A stretch of 63,684 nucleotides of DNA from Caryophanales bacterium UBA2298 (GCA_002345425.1 DDWA01000038.1:30195-93878); one strand, 5' to 3'. Numbered from the stretch's first letter, positions 17,835 through 26,471 are shown. Program-made: numbers and translations. Notes: generated by a model from the sequence alone, not told the origin.

Positions 17835-19214
17835 ATGAACGCAAAAATTGATCAAAAAACTCAAATAATTTTATATAAAGATCCAATCTGGAAAGGATTA
17901 CTTTATCTTAGCTTTCCTGTTTTTTTGGTTAATGTCTTAAAAACATTACACGATGTAGTTGATGGTATTTTTCTTGGACAAGTAAAAGGGGCAGAAATAG
18001 CTACTTCAATGCAAAGTGCCGTCGCATTGACTTGGCCAATCTTCTTTATATTTATTTCCTTCGGCATGGGGTTAAGTGTAGCGGGTAATGCGCTAATCGG
18101 TCAATATGTAGGTAAAGGTGATTATGTAAGTGCTAAGAAATATTCTAATAATACAGTTTATATTGCTTTATTCTTAGGAGCTATTTTTGCTTTATTAGCA
18201 TTCATTCTAGCTCCATATATATTGACACTTATGGGCGCTCAAGGGTCAGACCTAGAATATGCAATTACTTACTTAAGAATAAGAAGCTTTGAGTTACCAA
18301 TCTTGTTTCTTATATTTGCTTTTGAAGCGGTTAGAAGAGCAACGGGAGACACTACAACTCCAGTTATAGTTAGTGCAGTAGGGATTATTTTGAATATTAT
18401 ACTAACTCCAATTTTGGTGCTTGTTTTAGAAATGGGTGTTACAGGGGCTGCTTTATCAACTGTAATTGCTCATGTAGCGATTTTACCTGCTGTAATATAT
18501 TTCCTATTAAGATCCAAAAAAAGTATTACTGTTAATTTTAGCATTAAGCAACTTAATAAAACTATTATTAAAGATATATTCGATATCGGAATACCAGCTT
18601 CAACTGGTCAATCAATCCAAGCGGTTGGGTTTGTTATTTTAAATTCTTTAATATACGCTTATGGAACTGATGTTTCTGCAGCGTTCTTTATTGGTAATAG
18701 AATAAGTTCTTTGGTAATGTTTCCTGTTTCAGCGATATCGTCAATTGTGGCGATTTATATTGCTCAAAATGTTGGTGCAGAAAATATTAAAAGAGCGAAA
18801 AGATCAGTTAGAGAAGGCGCTATTCTTTCGGTTATTATGATGGCGTTGGGTATTAGTCTTTTGTTACCATTTAGTGCAAGTATCGTTAAATTATTCAGTC
18901 ATGATTCGGATACTATTCAACATGCAATTACTTATGTATTTTATATTGGTATCGGATTGCCTTTGATGGCGTTGTTCCAAAATTATCTTTCAGCTTTCCA
19001 AGGAAGTGGAGAAACTAAAAAGTCTTTTGTTTTAGCGATTGCAAGACTTTGGGTATTTAGACTACCTATGATTCTTCTAGCAAACAAATATACGGATTTA
19101 GGACCGATGGGAATATGGTATGCAATGTTAGCGAGTAATGTTTTAGCAGCATTTTTAGGAGCTTATCTTTACAGTAAAGTCAAATTTTTACCAAAAACTA
19201 GAAAGGTGGTTTAA
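17835..19214 (+). CDS. MATE family multidrug/sodium antiporter
   Basis: About 459 residues with roughly twelve hydrophobic helices in two related halves, the layout of a MATE (NorM/DinF-like) efflux protein of the inner membrane. The first helix region with LSFPVFLVNVLKTLHDVVDG and the repeated pattern in the second half (GIPASTGQSIQAVG) are typical. The ATG at 17835 is preceded by AAGGG; an in-frame TTG at 17814 would lie next to the hairpin and is less likely. The substrate cannot be read from sequence. The next gene starts two bases after its stop, so they are co-transcribed. Confidence 0.9.
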   Translation: MNAKIDQKTQIILYKDPIWKGLLYLSFPVFLVNVLKTLHDVVDGIFLGQVKGAEIATSMQSAVALTWPIFFIFISFGMGLSVAGNALIGQYVGKGDYVSAKKYSNNTVYIALFLGAIFALLAFILAPYILTLMGAQGSDLEYAITYLRIRSFELPILFLIFAFEAVRRATGDTTTPVIVSAVGIILNIILTPILVLVLEMGVTGAALSTVIAHVAILPAVIYFLLRSKKSITVNFSIKQLNKTIIKDIFDIGIPASTGQSIQAVGFVILNSLIYAYGTDVSAAFFIGNRISSLVMFPVSAISSIVAIYIAQNVGAENIKRAKRSVREGAILSVIMMALGISLLLPFSASIVKLFSHDSDTIQHAITYVFYIGIGLPLMALFQNYLSAFQGSGETKKSFVLAIARLWVFRLPMILLANKYTDLGPMGIWYAMLASNVLAAFLGAYLYSKVKFLPKTRKVV

Positions 19215-19215
19215 T

Positions 19216-20340
19216 ATGGAAAAACTTGTTTTCCCTGACTATGATCATTCTTTACTAAATATTACCAGTTCAATACTGAAAAAATATAATATTGATTCTG
19301 GTTATAAGACATTAAATAATTTAGATGAAATTCTTAAAGGCGATTATAGAAATATTGTTTTTTATCTGATTGACGCTATGGGAAGTGAGATATTAAAGAA
19401 ACACCCTGAACAAGTTCAATTTTTGACTAAAAATAAAATTGATGAATTAACAACAGTTTTTCCATCAACAACTGTTGCGGCTACAACGACAGCTATCACC
19501 GGTTTACCTCCAGCTGTAACAGGTTGGATTGGGTGGCAACAATATGTTTTAGAAGAAGATAAGAACGTTATTTTCTTTCTTAATCAAGATTATTACGATG
19601 AAGATTACAAATTCAGTTACAATGTTTCTGAAAAATACGCAAGCATTACTTATATCTATGATAAAATAACCAAAAAAAATCCAAATGTAAAGTCACACGA
19701 GATTTTTCCTGAGTTTAGAATTAAAGAACACAAGACAATTCAAAATCAAGTAGAAACTATTCTAAAGACAATCAAAAATAAAGATAAGAATTTTATTTAT
19801 TCGTATTGGGATAAGCTAGATACATTTCTTCATGAATACGGAACTACTTCAGAAGTAATTTCCAATCACTTAAAAGAAATAGATAATGCGATAAAAACAT
19901 TGTATGATGGAATTGATGAAGATACTCTAGTTATTATTACAGCTGATCATGGTCACGTTGATATAGAAGGAATCAATTTATGGGAATATGAAGATTTGAC
20001 TTCAATGTTTAAACATCAACCAGCAATAGAAGCCAGAGCCACTGCTTTTTATATAAACAAGGACAAGTTTGAAGATTTTGAAAAAACATTTAACAATTAC
20101 TTCAAAAATAAGTTTGTTTTATATAAAAGCGAAGAAGTTTTAGAAATGAATTTGTTTGGAAAAGGTGAAAAAAGCCCTCGAACAAAAGGCTTTTTAGGAG
20201 ATTTCTTTGCAATAGCAATTGATAAATATAGTTTTAGATTACAAAATGCTAAACATATACATAAAGCTACTCATGCAGGTCTTTTAAAAGATGAAATGAT
20301 GATACCTTTGATTATATTAAACAAAAGACTCTCAAAATGA
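19216..20340 (+). CDS. Alkaline-phosphatase-superfamily phosphodiesterase/pyrophosphatase
   Basis: A 374-residue protein of the nucleotide pyrophosphatase/phosphodiesterase branch of the alkaline phosphatase superfamily. Metal ligand D53 (LIDAMG), the nucleophile threonine in FPSTTVAATTT (83-93) and the distal ADHGH motif are visible. No signal peptide, so it probably acts in the cytoplasm. It follows the MATE gene after one base. Substrate unknown; nucleotide or phosphodiester hydrolysis is a family-level inference. Confidence 0.82.
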   Translation: MEKLVFPDYDHSLLNITSSILKKYNIDSGYKTLNNLDEILKGDYRNIVFYLIDAMGSEILKKHPEQVQFLTKNKIDELTTVFPSTTVAATTTAITGLPPAVTGWIGWQQYVLEEDKNVIFFLNQDYYDEDYKFSYNVSEKYASITYIYDKITKKNPNVKSHEIFPEFRIKEHKTIQNQVETILKTIKNKDKNFIYSYWDKLDTFLHEYGTTSEVISNHLKEIDNAIKTLYDGIDEDTLVIITADHGHVDIEGINLWEYEDLTSMFKHQPAIEARATAFYINKDKFEDFEKTFNNYFKNKFVLYKSEEVLEMNLFGKGEKSPRTKGFLGDFFAIAIDKYSFRLQNAKHIHKATHAGLLKDEMMIPLIILNKRLSK

Positions 20341-20348
20341 GAATCTTT
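20323..20348. terminator. Possible shared terminator of the phosphodiesterase gene and mgsA
   Basis: AAAGACTCTC and GAGAATCTTT pair with one mismatch around a short loop, overlapping both convergent stop codons. No strong T-run; tentative. Confidence 0.35.
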
Positions 20349-20709
20349 ATTCTAGAGCGTGTGCTATTAGTTCTGCTGTAGATATATTTGTTGCCAAAGG
20401 AATTTTATAAACATCTGATAATCTTAATAACGCTGAAACATCTGGCTCGTGTGGTTGAGCTGTTAGTGGATCGCGAAAGAAAAAGATTAAGTCGATTTTC
20501 CCATTCGCTACTTCAGCTCCGATTTCTTGATCACCGCCAAGAGGTCCTGATCTAAAGCATCTTATGTTTAATCCTGTTGCTTCAATAATCTTGTGTCCGG
20601 TCGTTCCGGTCGCTACTAGGGAATGTTTTTTTAGAACAGTCTTATATTTTTTTGCGAAATCTATTATTTCAGGCTTCATTTTATCATGAGCAATAAGTGC
20701 AATTATCAT
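20347..20709 (-). CDS. mgsA: Methylglyoxal synthase
   Basis: A 120-residue methylglyoxal synthase, which converts dihydroxyacetone phosphate to methylglyoxal and phosphate. Catalytic D60 (GGDQEIGAE), H8 and H87 correspond to D71, H19 and H98 of the E. coli enzyme at a constant offset of 11. The short form without extensions is common in Gram-positive lineages. It stands alone on the - strand, with an extended -10 box (TGGTATAAT on that strand, plus-strand 20744-20749) and AAGGGG before its ATG. Confidence 0.94.
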   Translation of the reverse strand: MIIALIAHDKMKPEIIDFAKKYKTVLKKHSLVATGTTGHKIIEATGLNIRCFRSGPLGGDQEIGAEVANGKIDLIFFFRDPLTAQPHEPDVSALLRLSDVYKIPLATNISTAELIAHALE

Positions 20710-20832
20710 TGTAATACCCCTTTTTATTTTATTTATTAAGTAAATTATACCATAACAAAAGCAATATATCTTTCCTTTTTTAGATAAAGGAAAGGTAAAA
20801 TATATTACAAATTGGAATTAAGAAAATTATTG

Positions 20833-20861
20833 TTGCATTTTAAATGTTGTTTTGTTATAAT
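20833..20861 (+). promoter_or_regulatory. Promoter of tRNA-Tyr
   Basis: Extended -10 TGT-TATAAT (hexamer 20856-20861) with a weak -35 TTGCAT 17 bp upstream, 20 bases before the tRNA. Confidence 0.6.
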
Positions 20862-20881
20862 GTAATAGCGAAAAATAATAT

Positions 20882-20966
20882 GGAGGGGTAGCGAAGAGGC
20901 TAAACGCGGCAGACTGTAAATCTGCTCCCATCGGGTTCGGCGGTTCGAAACCGTCCCCCTCCACCA
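20882..20966 (+). tRNA. tRNA-Tyr (anticodon GTA)
   Basis: 85-nt class II tRNA with long variable arm. Acceptor GGAGGGG pairs with CCCCTCC, anticodon GTA in the loop CTGTAAA, T-loop TTCGAAA, encoded ACCA. Confidence 0.95.
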
Positions 20967-20972
20967 TTTAAT

Positions 20973-20998
20973 TATCAGCTTATGCTGATATTTTTTTT
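20973..20998 (+). terminator. Terminator of tRNA-Tyr
   Basis: Stem TATCAGC/GCTGATA with loop TTAT, followed by eight T. Confidence 0.88.
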
Positions 20999-21013
20999 GA
21001 AAGGTATACTTAA

Positions 21014-21042
21014 TTGACATCATCTTGCTTTAGTAATATAAT
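21014..21042 (+). promoter_or_regulatory. Perfect consensus sigma-A promoter
   Basis: TTGACA (21014-21019), exactly 17 bp, TATAAT (21037-21042). The only 12/12 consensus match I found in the window; it drives the small metal-binding protein gene. Confidence 0.88.
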
Positions 21043-21071
21043 TATGTGTAGAGATAGGAGATGTAATACTG

Positions 21072-21278
21072 GTGAAAACTGTTATAATAAAAGGCATCTG
21101 CTGCAAAGGGTGCGCCAAAGAGCTTGAAGGTATCTTTAATAACATATATGGCATCTCAAATGTTAAAGTGTCGACAGATGATTGTGCAGTGACATATGAT
21201 GGGTATGTATCGAATAGAGTAATTCTTGAAGCTTTAGAAGGAACAAAATACGAAGTAGATAAAATTGTTTCAGATTAA
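21072..21278 (+). CDS. Small heavy-metal-associated (HMA) domain protein
   Basis: A 68-residue single-domain protein with the ferredoxin-like HMA layout. The metal motif is GICCKGCAKE, with CxxC at C11/C14 and an extra cysteine at C10. Such proteins carry Cu(I) or related metals in the cytoplasm (CopZ-like); the metal is not decided by sequence, and no P-type ATPase lies nearby. It starts at GTG 21072, with AGGAG eleven bases upstream. It has its own perfect promoter and its own terminator, so it is a single-gene unit expected to be highly expressed. Confidence 0.75.
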   Translation: MKTVIIKGICCKGCAKELEGIFNNIYGISNVKVSTDDCAVTYDGYVSNRVILEALEGTKYEVDKIVSD

Positions 21279-21300
21279 AAAGCTCCTTGGAGCTTTTTTT
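21277..21300 (+). terminator. Terminator of the HMA gene
   Basis: AAAAAGCTC, loop CTTG, GAGCTTTTTT with run of T directly after the stop. Confidence 0.85.
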
Positions 21301-21387
21301 AATTTTATAAACTATAAAATTTACTTGGAATAAAAAATTAAAATGTTATAATAAAATAGACTTATTTTGATAAGAAGGTGTTTCGTA

Positions 21388-21711
21388 TTGGAAAATTTAA
21401 TTAGAGAAGTTGTTGAACTTGATAAGTTAAAACGGCTCGAACTAAAAAAATTAGAGGATGAAAAAACTCAGCTAGGTTCTTTTTTTCGTGAGGAACGGAA
21501 AAGATTGGAAAAAGAATACAAAGAAGAAGCAAAAAAAATCTTTAATGCAAGAAAAAAGGAAATAGATAATTCTATTCATGATGCTCAAATTAAATCTAAA
21601 GCAGATTATGAAAAGAAATTGAACGAACTTGAAAAAGCCTATAAAGATAATAAAGATACTTGGATTGATGATTTATATGAGTATTGTATAGAGATTGAAA
21701 ACAAGGAGTAA
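21388..21711 (+). CDS. V-type ATPase peripheral stalk subunit (G/H type)
   Basis: About 107 residues, almost entirely a charged helix rich in Lys and Glu (from about residue 15 to 95), expected to form a coiled coil with subunit E in the peripheral stalk. Sequence identity in this family is low, so the call rests on coiled-coil character and on being first in an ATPase operon. I choose TTG 21388, seven bases after AGAAGGTG; the in-frame extension to 21367 passes through that ribosome site. Confidence 0.7.
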   Translation: MENLIREVVELDKLKRLELKKLEDEKTQLGSFFREERKRLEKEYKEEAKKIFNARKKEIDNSIHDAQIKSKADYEKKLNELEKAYKDNKDTWIDDLYEYCIEIENKE

Positions 21712-21713
21712 AT

Positions 21714-22751
21714 ATGCCAAATTTTGCAGGAAATTCAGTAATTTCTAAAGCTAAATCAATGTTTAGCAAAAGACTTTTACCGGCGGATTATGAAGAATTA
21801 TTGAAATTTAATAGTATTCCTGAAATTGTTGCATACCTTAAAAAAGCTGACAAGTACACTAACACATTGGATAAAGTAATGGATTATTCTATGCATAGAG
21901 GCCAGCTAGAAGATTTAATAAAGAAAAGTTATTTTAATAATGTTGTTAAGATTGTTAATTTCGTAAGCACAAAGGATCGAAAGTTTTATGAGCTAGATAT
22001 GGTCAAAAGAGAAATAGAAATCGTTTTATCTAGCTTAAGATCAATAATATCAGGTAATATAGAATCGTCTGTCAGAGATTTACCACTTTTCTTTAGGAAA
22101 CATGCCAGTTTTAATATTGAAAAGTTAACAAAATCTCTGACTTTTCGTGATTTACTTTTTGCACTTAAAAACACTAGATATTTTGATATTATCAACCCTT
22201 ATTATGCTGAGGATCCAATTGATATCAGATACACGGACATTGAACAAAGTATGTTTTTGGCATATCATAATCTCGTTATAGAAAGAATTAATAAGTATTT
22301 TAAAGGTAAAATCAGAACTAATCTAATGGATATTTATCAAACTAAAGTTGAAGTAGATAATATAATTAAAATTTATCGATTGAAAAAATTCTATAATGGT
22401 TCCGAAGAAGAGATAAAAAAAGCTTTAATTACGGAAAATATCAGGATGAAAAAAACTGATCTAGAGAGTCTTATAAAATTATCGGATCCTAATGATGTTT
22501 TGATGAGTATTTCTCAGTCTGTTTACGCTTCATATATTGATGAAGATGATTATGTTTATATAGAATATCAAGCAGAAAAAATCAAGTACAATATTGCAAG
22601 AAGATATATGTATTTTTCTACTATACCAGCAATTGTTTATACAGTTTTTATATTTTTAAATGAAATTGAACAAAATAATATTTTTAATATCATAGAGGGA
22701 GTAAGATATGATATTGAAAAATCTGACATTCGTAAAATGTTAATATATTGA
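21714..22751 (+). CDS. ntpC: V-type ATPase subunit C (central stalk socket)
   Basis: A 345-residue subunit C (V-ATPase subunit d homologue), which connects the central stalk to the proteolipid ring. The N-terminus with AKSMFSKRLLPADYEELL and the all-helical pattern with a repeat of the family motif VEVDNIIKIYRLKKF near 215-230 are characteristic. Its 3' part (22307-22751) recurs in decayed form at 23752-24064, showing that it was part of a tandem duplication. The TGA stop is two bases before the in-frame GTG of the next gene's leader. Confidence 0.9.
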   Translation: MPNFAGNSVISKAKSMFSKRLLPADYEELLKFNSIPEIVAYLKKADKYTNTLDKVMDYSMHRGQLEDLIKKSYFNNVVKIVNFVSTKDRKFYELDMVKREIEIVLSSLRSIISGNIESSVRDLPLFFRKHASFNIEKLTKSLTFRDLLFALKNTRYFDIINPYYAEDPIDIRYTDIEQSMFLAYHNLVIERINKYFKGKIRTNLMDIYQTKVEVDNIIKIYRLKKFYNGSEEEIKKALITENIRMKKTDLESLIKLSDPNDVLMSISQSVYASYIDEDDYVYIEYQAEKIKYNIARRYMYFSTIPAIVYTVFIFLNEIEQNNIFNIIEGVRYDIEKSDIRKMLIY

Positions 22752-22761
22752 GGTGAGGTTG

Positions 22762-23754
22762 ATGGCTTTTGTTAAATTAAAATTATTTAATATCTCATCA
22801 AGTAATAAAAACATAGATTCCATCTTAGCTAGATTTATCGAATTGGACTATATTCAACCGGTTCCAGCTAGCGATATAGTTGATACTGTCCATGGGTTAC
22901 AATCATATTATATCGATAATCCATGTAATATTATTTTAAAAGAGATATTGGATATTGAAAAAGAAAACCAAATAACAATACCAAAGAAAGAAGTTTGTTC
23001 TTTAGATTACTCTCTAGACAACATGAATGCGTATATCCATGCAACCCATGAAAAAATTAAACAACTGGTAAATCATAAAAAAGATACTGAAGAACTGATA
23101 AGAAAATATCAAGATGCTTTGACGCAGGTTAATAACATTGAAAACCTTAATATTTCATTAGACGATTTGTTTTCTTGTGAATATATTAGTGCTAGGGTTG
23201 GAAGAATGCCTTTAGACAGCATCGAAAAGTTAATTTTTTTTAATGCTAAATCTTTCATTTTTCAGTCATTCCATGTTGAAAAAGGTTATGCATGGTGTAT
23301 TTATCTTACAACTAATGATAATGAAAGAGTAATTGATAATATTTTTTCTTCCTTGTTCTTTGATCGTATCCATATACCGGAGTTTGTGCACGGGACACCA
23401 CAAAGCGCTCAATCAACTCTAAGAATGGAAATTGAAGTAGCTGAACAGTCTTTGAGTGAAATTGAAGAAGATATCAAAAGAATTATTGAAGAGAATATGC
23501 AACAATTCATTGAAATGAAGAATGAACTAACATTTCTAAACAAACTTTACGAAGCGAAGAAATATGTGGTTGATTTAGGAAATAAAATTAATATTAACGG
23601 ATTTGTGAAAAGTAGCAATGTTGAAAGACTTGAAGATAGCTTTAAAGATATGGAAGGTGTCGAAATCGAAGTTAGACCACCAGATTATGATAAACGTCTA
23701 ACGCCACCGACCAAACTCAAAAATAATTGGTTCACAGAACCATTTGGGATGTAA
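22762..23754 (+). CDS. Truncated V-type ATPase subunit I (soluble N-terminal half, duplicate)
   Basis: About 330 residues equal to the cytosolic N-terminal domain of subunit I (eukaryotic subunit a), ending at NNWFTEPFGM exactly where the membrane domain would begin. It is roughly 90% identical to the complete protein encoded downstream. ATG 22762 has a strong GAGGTGAGG ribosome site, identical in context to the full copy. The frame is fully open, and the stop comes from the duplication junction. It may be a decaying by-product or a stable free domain that binds the stator; expression would be needed to tell. Confidence 0.85.
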   Translation: MAFVKLKLFNISSSNKNIDSILARFIELDYIQPVPASDIVDTVHGLQSYYIDNPCNIILKEILDIEKENQITIPKKEVCSLDYSLDNMNAYIHATHEKIKQLVNHKKDTEELIRKYQDALTQVNNIENLNISLDDLFSCEYISARVGRMPLDSIEKLIFFNAKSFIFQSFHVEKGYAWCIYLTTNDNERVIDNIFSSLFFDRIHIPEFVHGTPQSAQSTLRMEIEVAEQSLSEIEEDIKRIIEENMQQFIEMKNELTFLNKLYEAKKYVVDLGNKININGFVKSSNVERLEDSFKDMEGVEIEVRPPDYDKRLTPPTKLKNNWFTEPFGM

Positions 23755-24064
23755 AATCAGGACTAATCTAATGGATATTTATCAAACTAAAGTTGAAGTA
23801 GATAATATAATTAAAATTTATCGATTGAAAAAATTCTATGACGGTTCCAAAGAAGAAAAAAAGCTTTAACTATGGCAAATATCAAACAGAAAAAATCAAG
23901 TATAATATTGCATGAAGATATATGTATTTTTCTACTATGCCAGCAATTGTTTATACTGTTTTTACATTTTTAAATGAAATTGAACAAAGAATATTTTTAA
24001 TATCATAAAGGGCTTAAGATATGATGTTGAAAAATCTGGCATTCGTAAAATGTTAATATATTGA
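23752..24064 (+). pseudogene. Remnant of duplicated V-type ATPase subunit C
   Basis: Matches the last 445 bp of ntpC but is 132 bp shorter, with internal deletions and frameshifts (for example, GAAGAAAAAAAGC replaces a longer in-frame stretch, then TAA). It no longer encodes a readable subunit C end. It still delivers the intergenic ribosome site of the complete subunit I gene. Confidence 0.88.
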
Positions 24065-24074
24065 GGTGAAGTTG

Positions 24075-26000
24075 ATGGCTATTGCTAAATTAAAATTATT
24101 TAATATTTCATCAAGTAATAAAAACATAGATCCTATCTTAGCTAGATTTGTCGAATTGGACTATATTCATCCGATTCCAGCTAGCGATATAGTTGATACT
24201 GTCCATGGGTTACAATCATATTCTACCCATAATCCATGTAATATTATTTTAAAAGAGATATTGGATATTGAAAAAGAAAACCAAATAACAATACCAGAGA
24301 AAGAAGTCTGTTCTTTAGATTACTCATTAGAAAACATGGAAGAGTATATCCATACTAATCATGAAGAAATTAAACAACTGGTAAATCATAAAAAAGATAC
24401 TGAAGAACTGATAAGAAAATATCAAGATGCTTTGACGCAGGTTAATAACATTGAAAACCTTAATATTTCATTAGACGATTTGTTTTCTTGTGAATATATT
24501 AGTGCTAGGGTTGGAAGAATGCCTTTAGACAGCATCGAAAAGTTAAATTTTTATAATGCTAAGCCTTTTATTTTTCAGTCATTCCATGTTGAAAAAGGTT
24601 ATGCATGGTGTATTTATCTTACAACTAATGATAATGAAAGAGAAATTGATAATATTTTTTCTTCCTTGTTCTTTAATCGTATCCATATACCGGAGTTTGT
24701 GCACGGGACACCACAAAGCGCTCAATCAACTCTAAGAATGGAAATTGAAGTAGCTGAACAGTCTTTGAGTGAAATTGAAGAAGATATCAAAAGAATTATT
24801 GAAGAGAATATGCAACAATTCATTGAAATGAAGAGTAAATTAACATTCCTAAACAAACTTTACGAAGCGAAGAAATATGTGGTTGGCTTAGGAAGCAAAA
24901 TTAATATAAACGGATTTGTGGAAAGTAGAAATGTAGAAAGGCTTGAAGAAAACTTCAAAGATATGGAAGGCGTCGAAATTGAAGTTAGACCACCAGATTA
25001 TGATAAACGTCTAACACCACCAACCAAACTTAAAAATAATTGGTTCACAGAACCCTTTGGAATGTTCGTTGAAATGTATGGAGTTCCAAGTTATCACGAT
25101 ATGGACCCAACACCTATAGTTGCAATAACATACAGTTTGTTATTTGGTATTATGTTTGGTGATTTAGGACAAGGATTGTTATTGGTTTTATTAAGTTTCT
25201 TATTATTCAAATTTAAAGGCATGAGACTTGGCGCGATTGGAATGAGAATAGGAATCGCATCAGCGTTCTTCGGATTTTTATATGGTTCAGTGTTTGGTAA
25301 TGAAGAAATATTGATACCAGTTTTCCAAAATGTATTCGGATTAGTTGATAAACCAATTCATGTTATGGACTCTAATTTTACAATGACTTTATTGATAGCT
25401 ACTGTGGGATTGGGATCAATATTTATTTTAACAGCTATGGTTCTAAACATCATTACGTCGCTAAAACGAAAACATTATGCGGAAGTTTTCTTTTCACATA
25501 ACGGTTTAAGTGGTTTAATTTTTTATGGTTTTGTATTGACGGCTATAGCACTAAGCTTTACAACTAATATTAATGTTTTGCAACCGATATTCGTAGTTCT
25601 TTTTGCGGTTTTACCAATATTGATTATTATGTTTAAAGAACCTTTGGAAAGACTGATTCATGGCCACAAAATGTTTCCTACAGGTTTTGGTGGTTTTATT
25701 ACAGAAGCTTTCTTTGAAGTATTTGAGGTTGTTTTATCATATATAACAAATACAATGTCGTTCTTGCGTGTCGGTGGATTCGTTCTATCTCATGCAGGTA
25801 TGATGCTGGTTGTATTCACGTTGATGGAAATGATGAACAGCATTGTCGGACAAAGTTTAACATTTATATTAGGTAACTTATTCGTTATGGGATTAGAAGG
25901 TTTGATTGTCGGTATTCAAGTTTTAAGGTTAGAGTTTTACGAAATGTTTTCTAGATACTTTGAAGGAAATGGAATTCCTTTCAAATATAATGTTAATTAG
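24075..26000 (+). CDS. ntpI: V-type ATPase subunit I (membrane stator, complete copy)
   Basis: About 641 residues. Residues 1-330 form the cytosolic arm, and from about 345 to the end there are seven or eight membrane helices. SFLRVGGFVLSHAG near residue 565 holds the essential arginine that faces the proteolipid ring and the following histidine of the family. It provides the ion half-channels. ATG 24075 has GAGGTGAAG upstream. The first half is duplicated upstream as a separate gene. Confidence 0.93.
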   Translation: MAIAKLKLFNISSSNKNIDPILARFVELDYIHPIPASDIVDTVHGLQSYSTHNPCNIILKEILDIEKENQITIPEKEVCSLDYSLENMEEYIHTNHEEIKQLVNHKKDTEELIRKYQDALTQVNNIENLNISLDDLFSCEYISARVGRMPLDSIEKLNFYNAKPFIFQSFHVEKGYAWCIYLTTNDNEREIDNIFSSLFFNRIHIPEFVHGTPQSAQSTLRMEIEVAEQSLSEIEEDIKRIIEENMQQFIEMKSKLTFLNKLYEAKKYVVGLGSKININGFVESRNVERLEENFKDMEGVEIEVRPPDYDKRLTPPTKLKNNWFTEPFGMFVEMYGVPSYHDMDPTPIVAITYSLLFGIMFGDLGQGLLLVLLSFLLFKFKGMRLGAIGMRIGIASAFFGFLYGSVFGNEEILIPVFQNVFGLVDKPIHVMDSNFTMTLLIATVGLGSIFILTAMVLNIITSLKRKHYAEVFFSHNGLSGLIFYGFVLTAIALSFTTNINVLQPIFVVLFAVLPILIIMFKEPLERLIHGHKMFPTGFGGFITEAFFEVFEVVLSYITNTMSFLRVGGFVLSHAGMMLVVFTLMEMMNSIVGQSLTFILGNLFVMGLEGLIVGIQVLRLEFYEMFSRYFEGNGIPFKYNVN

Positions 26001-26012
26001 GAGGATTTAATT

Positions 26013-26459
26013 ATGTTAAGTAAATTAGAAATTATTCTGCCATTGGTTTTGGTTGTATTAATCACATTACCGTTAGTAAAAGCTTTTATGGGTAAGACAA
26101 CAAAGAAATCTGCGAAAGTGAGATTATATACTCATGTTTCGTTGTTTTTCGCTTTAGTTCTTTTTGTTTTTATTTGGCAATCTAGTAGTGTAGCTGTTTT
26201 AGCTGCTGAAGGCGATGTAGTCGCTGACGGATTTGCTGGATCAATTGCTCAAGGATTAGGATTTATCGGTGCAGCTTTAACTACCGGAATGTCAGCTTTA
26301 GGAGCTGGTATCGCAGTTGCTGCAGCAGCCCCTGCTGCTATTGGTGCCTTTTCTGAAAACGAAAAAAACTTTGGTAAATCATTAATTTTCGTTGCTCTTG
26401 GTGAAGGGGTTGCAATTTACGGTTTATTAATTTCCATATTGATTATCAATAAATTATAA
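26013..26459 (+). CDS. ntpK: V-type ATPase subunit K (proteolipid ring)
   Basis: 148 residues with four hydrophobic helices (about 5-25, 40-62, 78-108, 122-145). The second hairpin has the classical proteolipid pattern: glycine/alanine-rich GALTTGMSALGAGIAVA-like helix and the ion-binding glutamate E131 in VALGEGVAIYGLLI. The first hairpin lacks a carboxylate, so only one ion site per subunit is expected. Na+ versus H+ use cannot be decided by eye. Preceded by AGGAGG. Confidence 0.88.
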   Translation: MLSKLEIILPLVLVVLITLPLVKAFMGKTTKKSAKVRLYTHVSLFFALVLFVFIWQSSSVAVLAAEGDVVADGFAGSIAQGLGFIGAALTTGMSALGAGIAVAAAAPAAIGAFSENEKNFGKSLIFVALGEGVAIYGLLISILIINKL

Positions 26460-26471
26460 AGAAGGGGTTTT

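Larger units (their letters stand above)
22307..25064 (+). repeat. Tandem duplication spanning the ntpC end and ntpI first half
   Basis: Unit A 22307-23751 (1445 bp) and unit B 23752-25064 (1313 bp) are direct repeats. In both, the part from the ntpC stop to the end is 1000 bp and clearly homologous. Unit B lost a net 132 bp, all within the ntpC remnant. The junction joins codon FGM of the first ntpI copy to TAAAATCAG from ntpC, which supplies the stop codon. Confidence 0.93.

Noticed and set aside
20770..20794. Nine-bp hairpin CTTTCCTTT/AAAGGAAAG between mgsA and tRNA-Tyr
   Set aside because: No T-run on either strand and no gene end close by; left as a structure without assigned role.
20805..21023. 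A - strand frame over tRNA-Tyr
   Set aside because: It is only the complement of the tRNA, its promoter and terminator.
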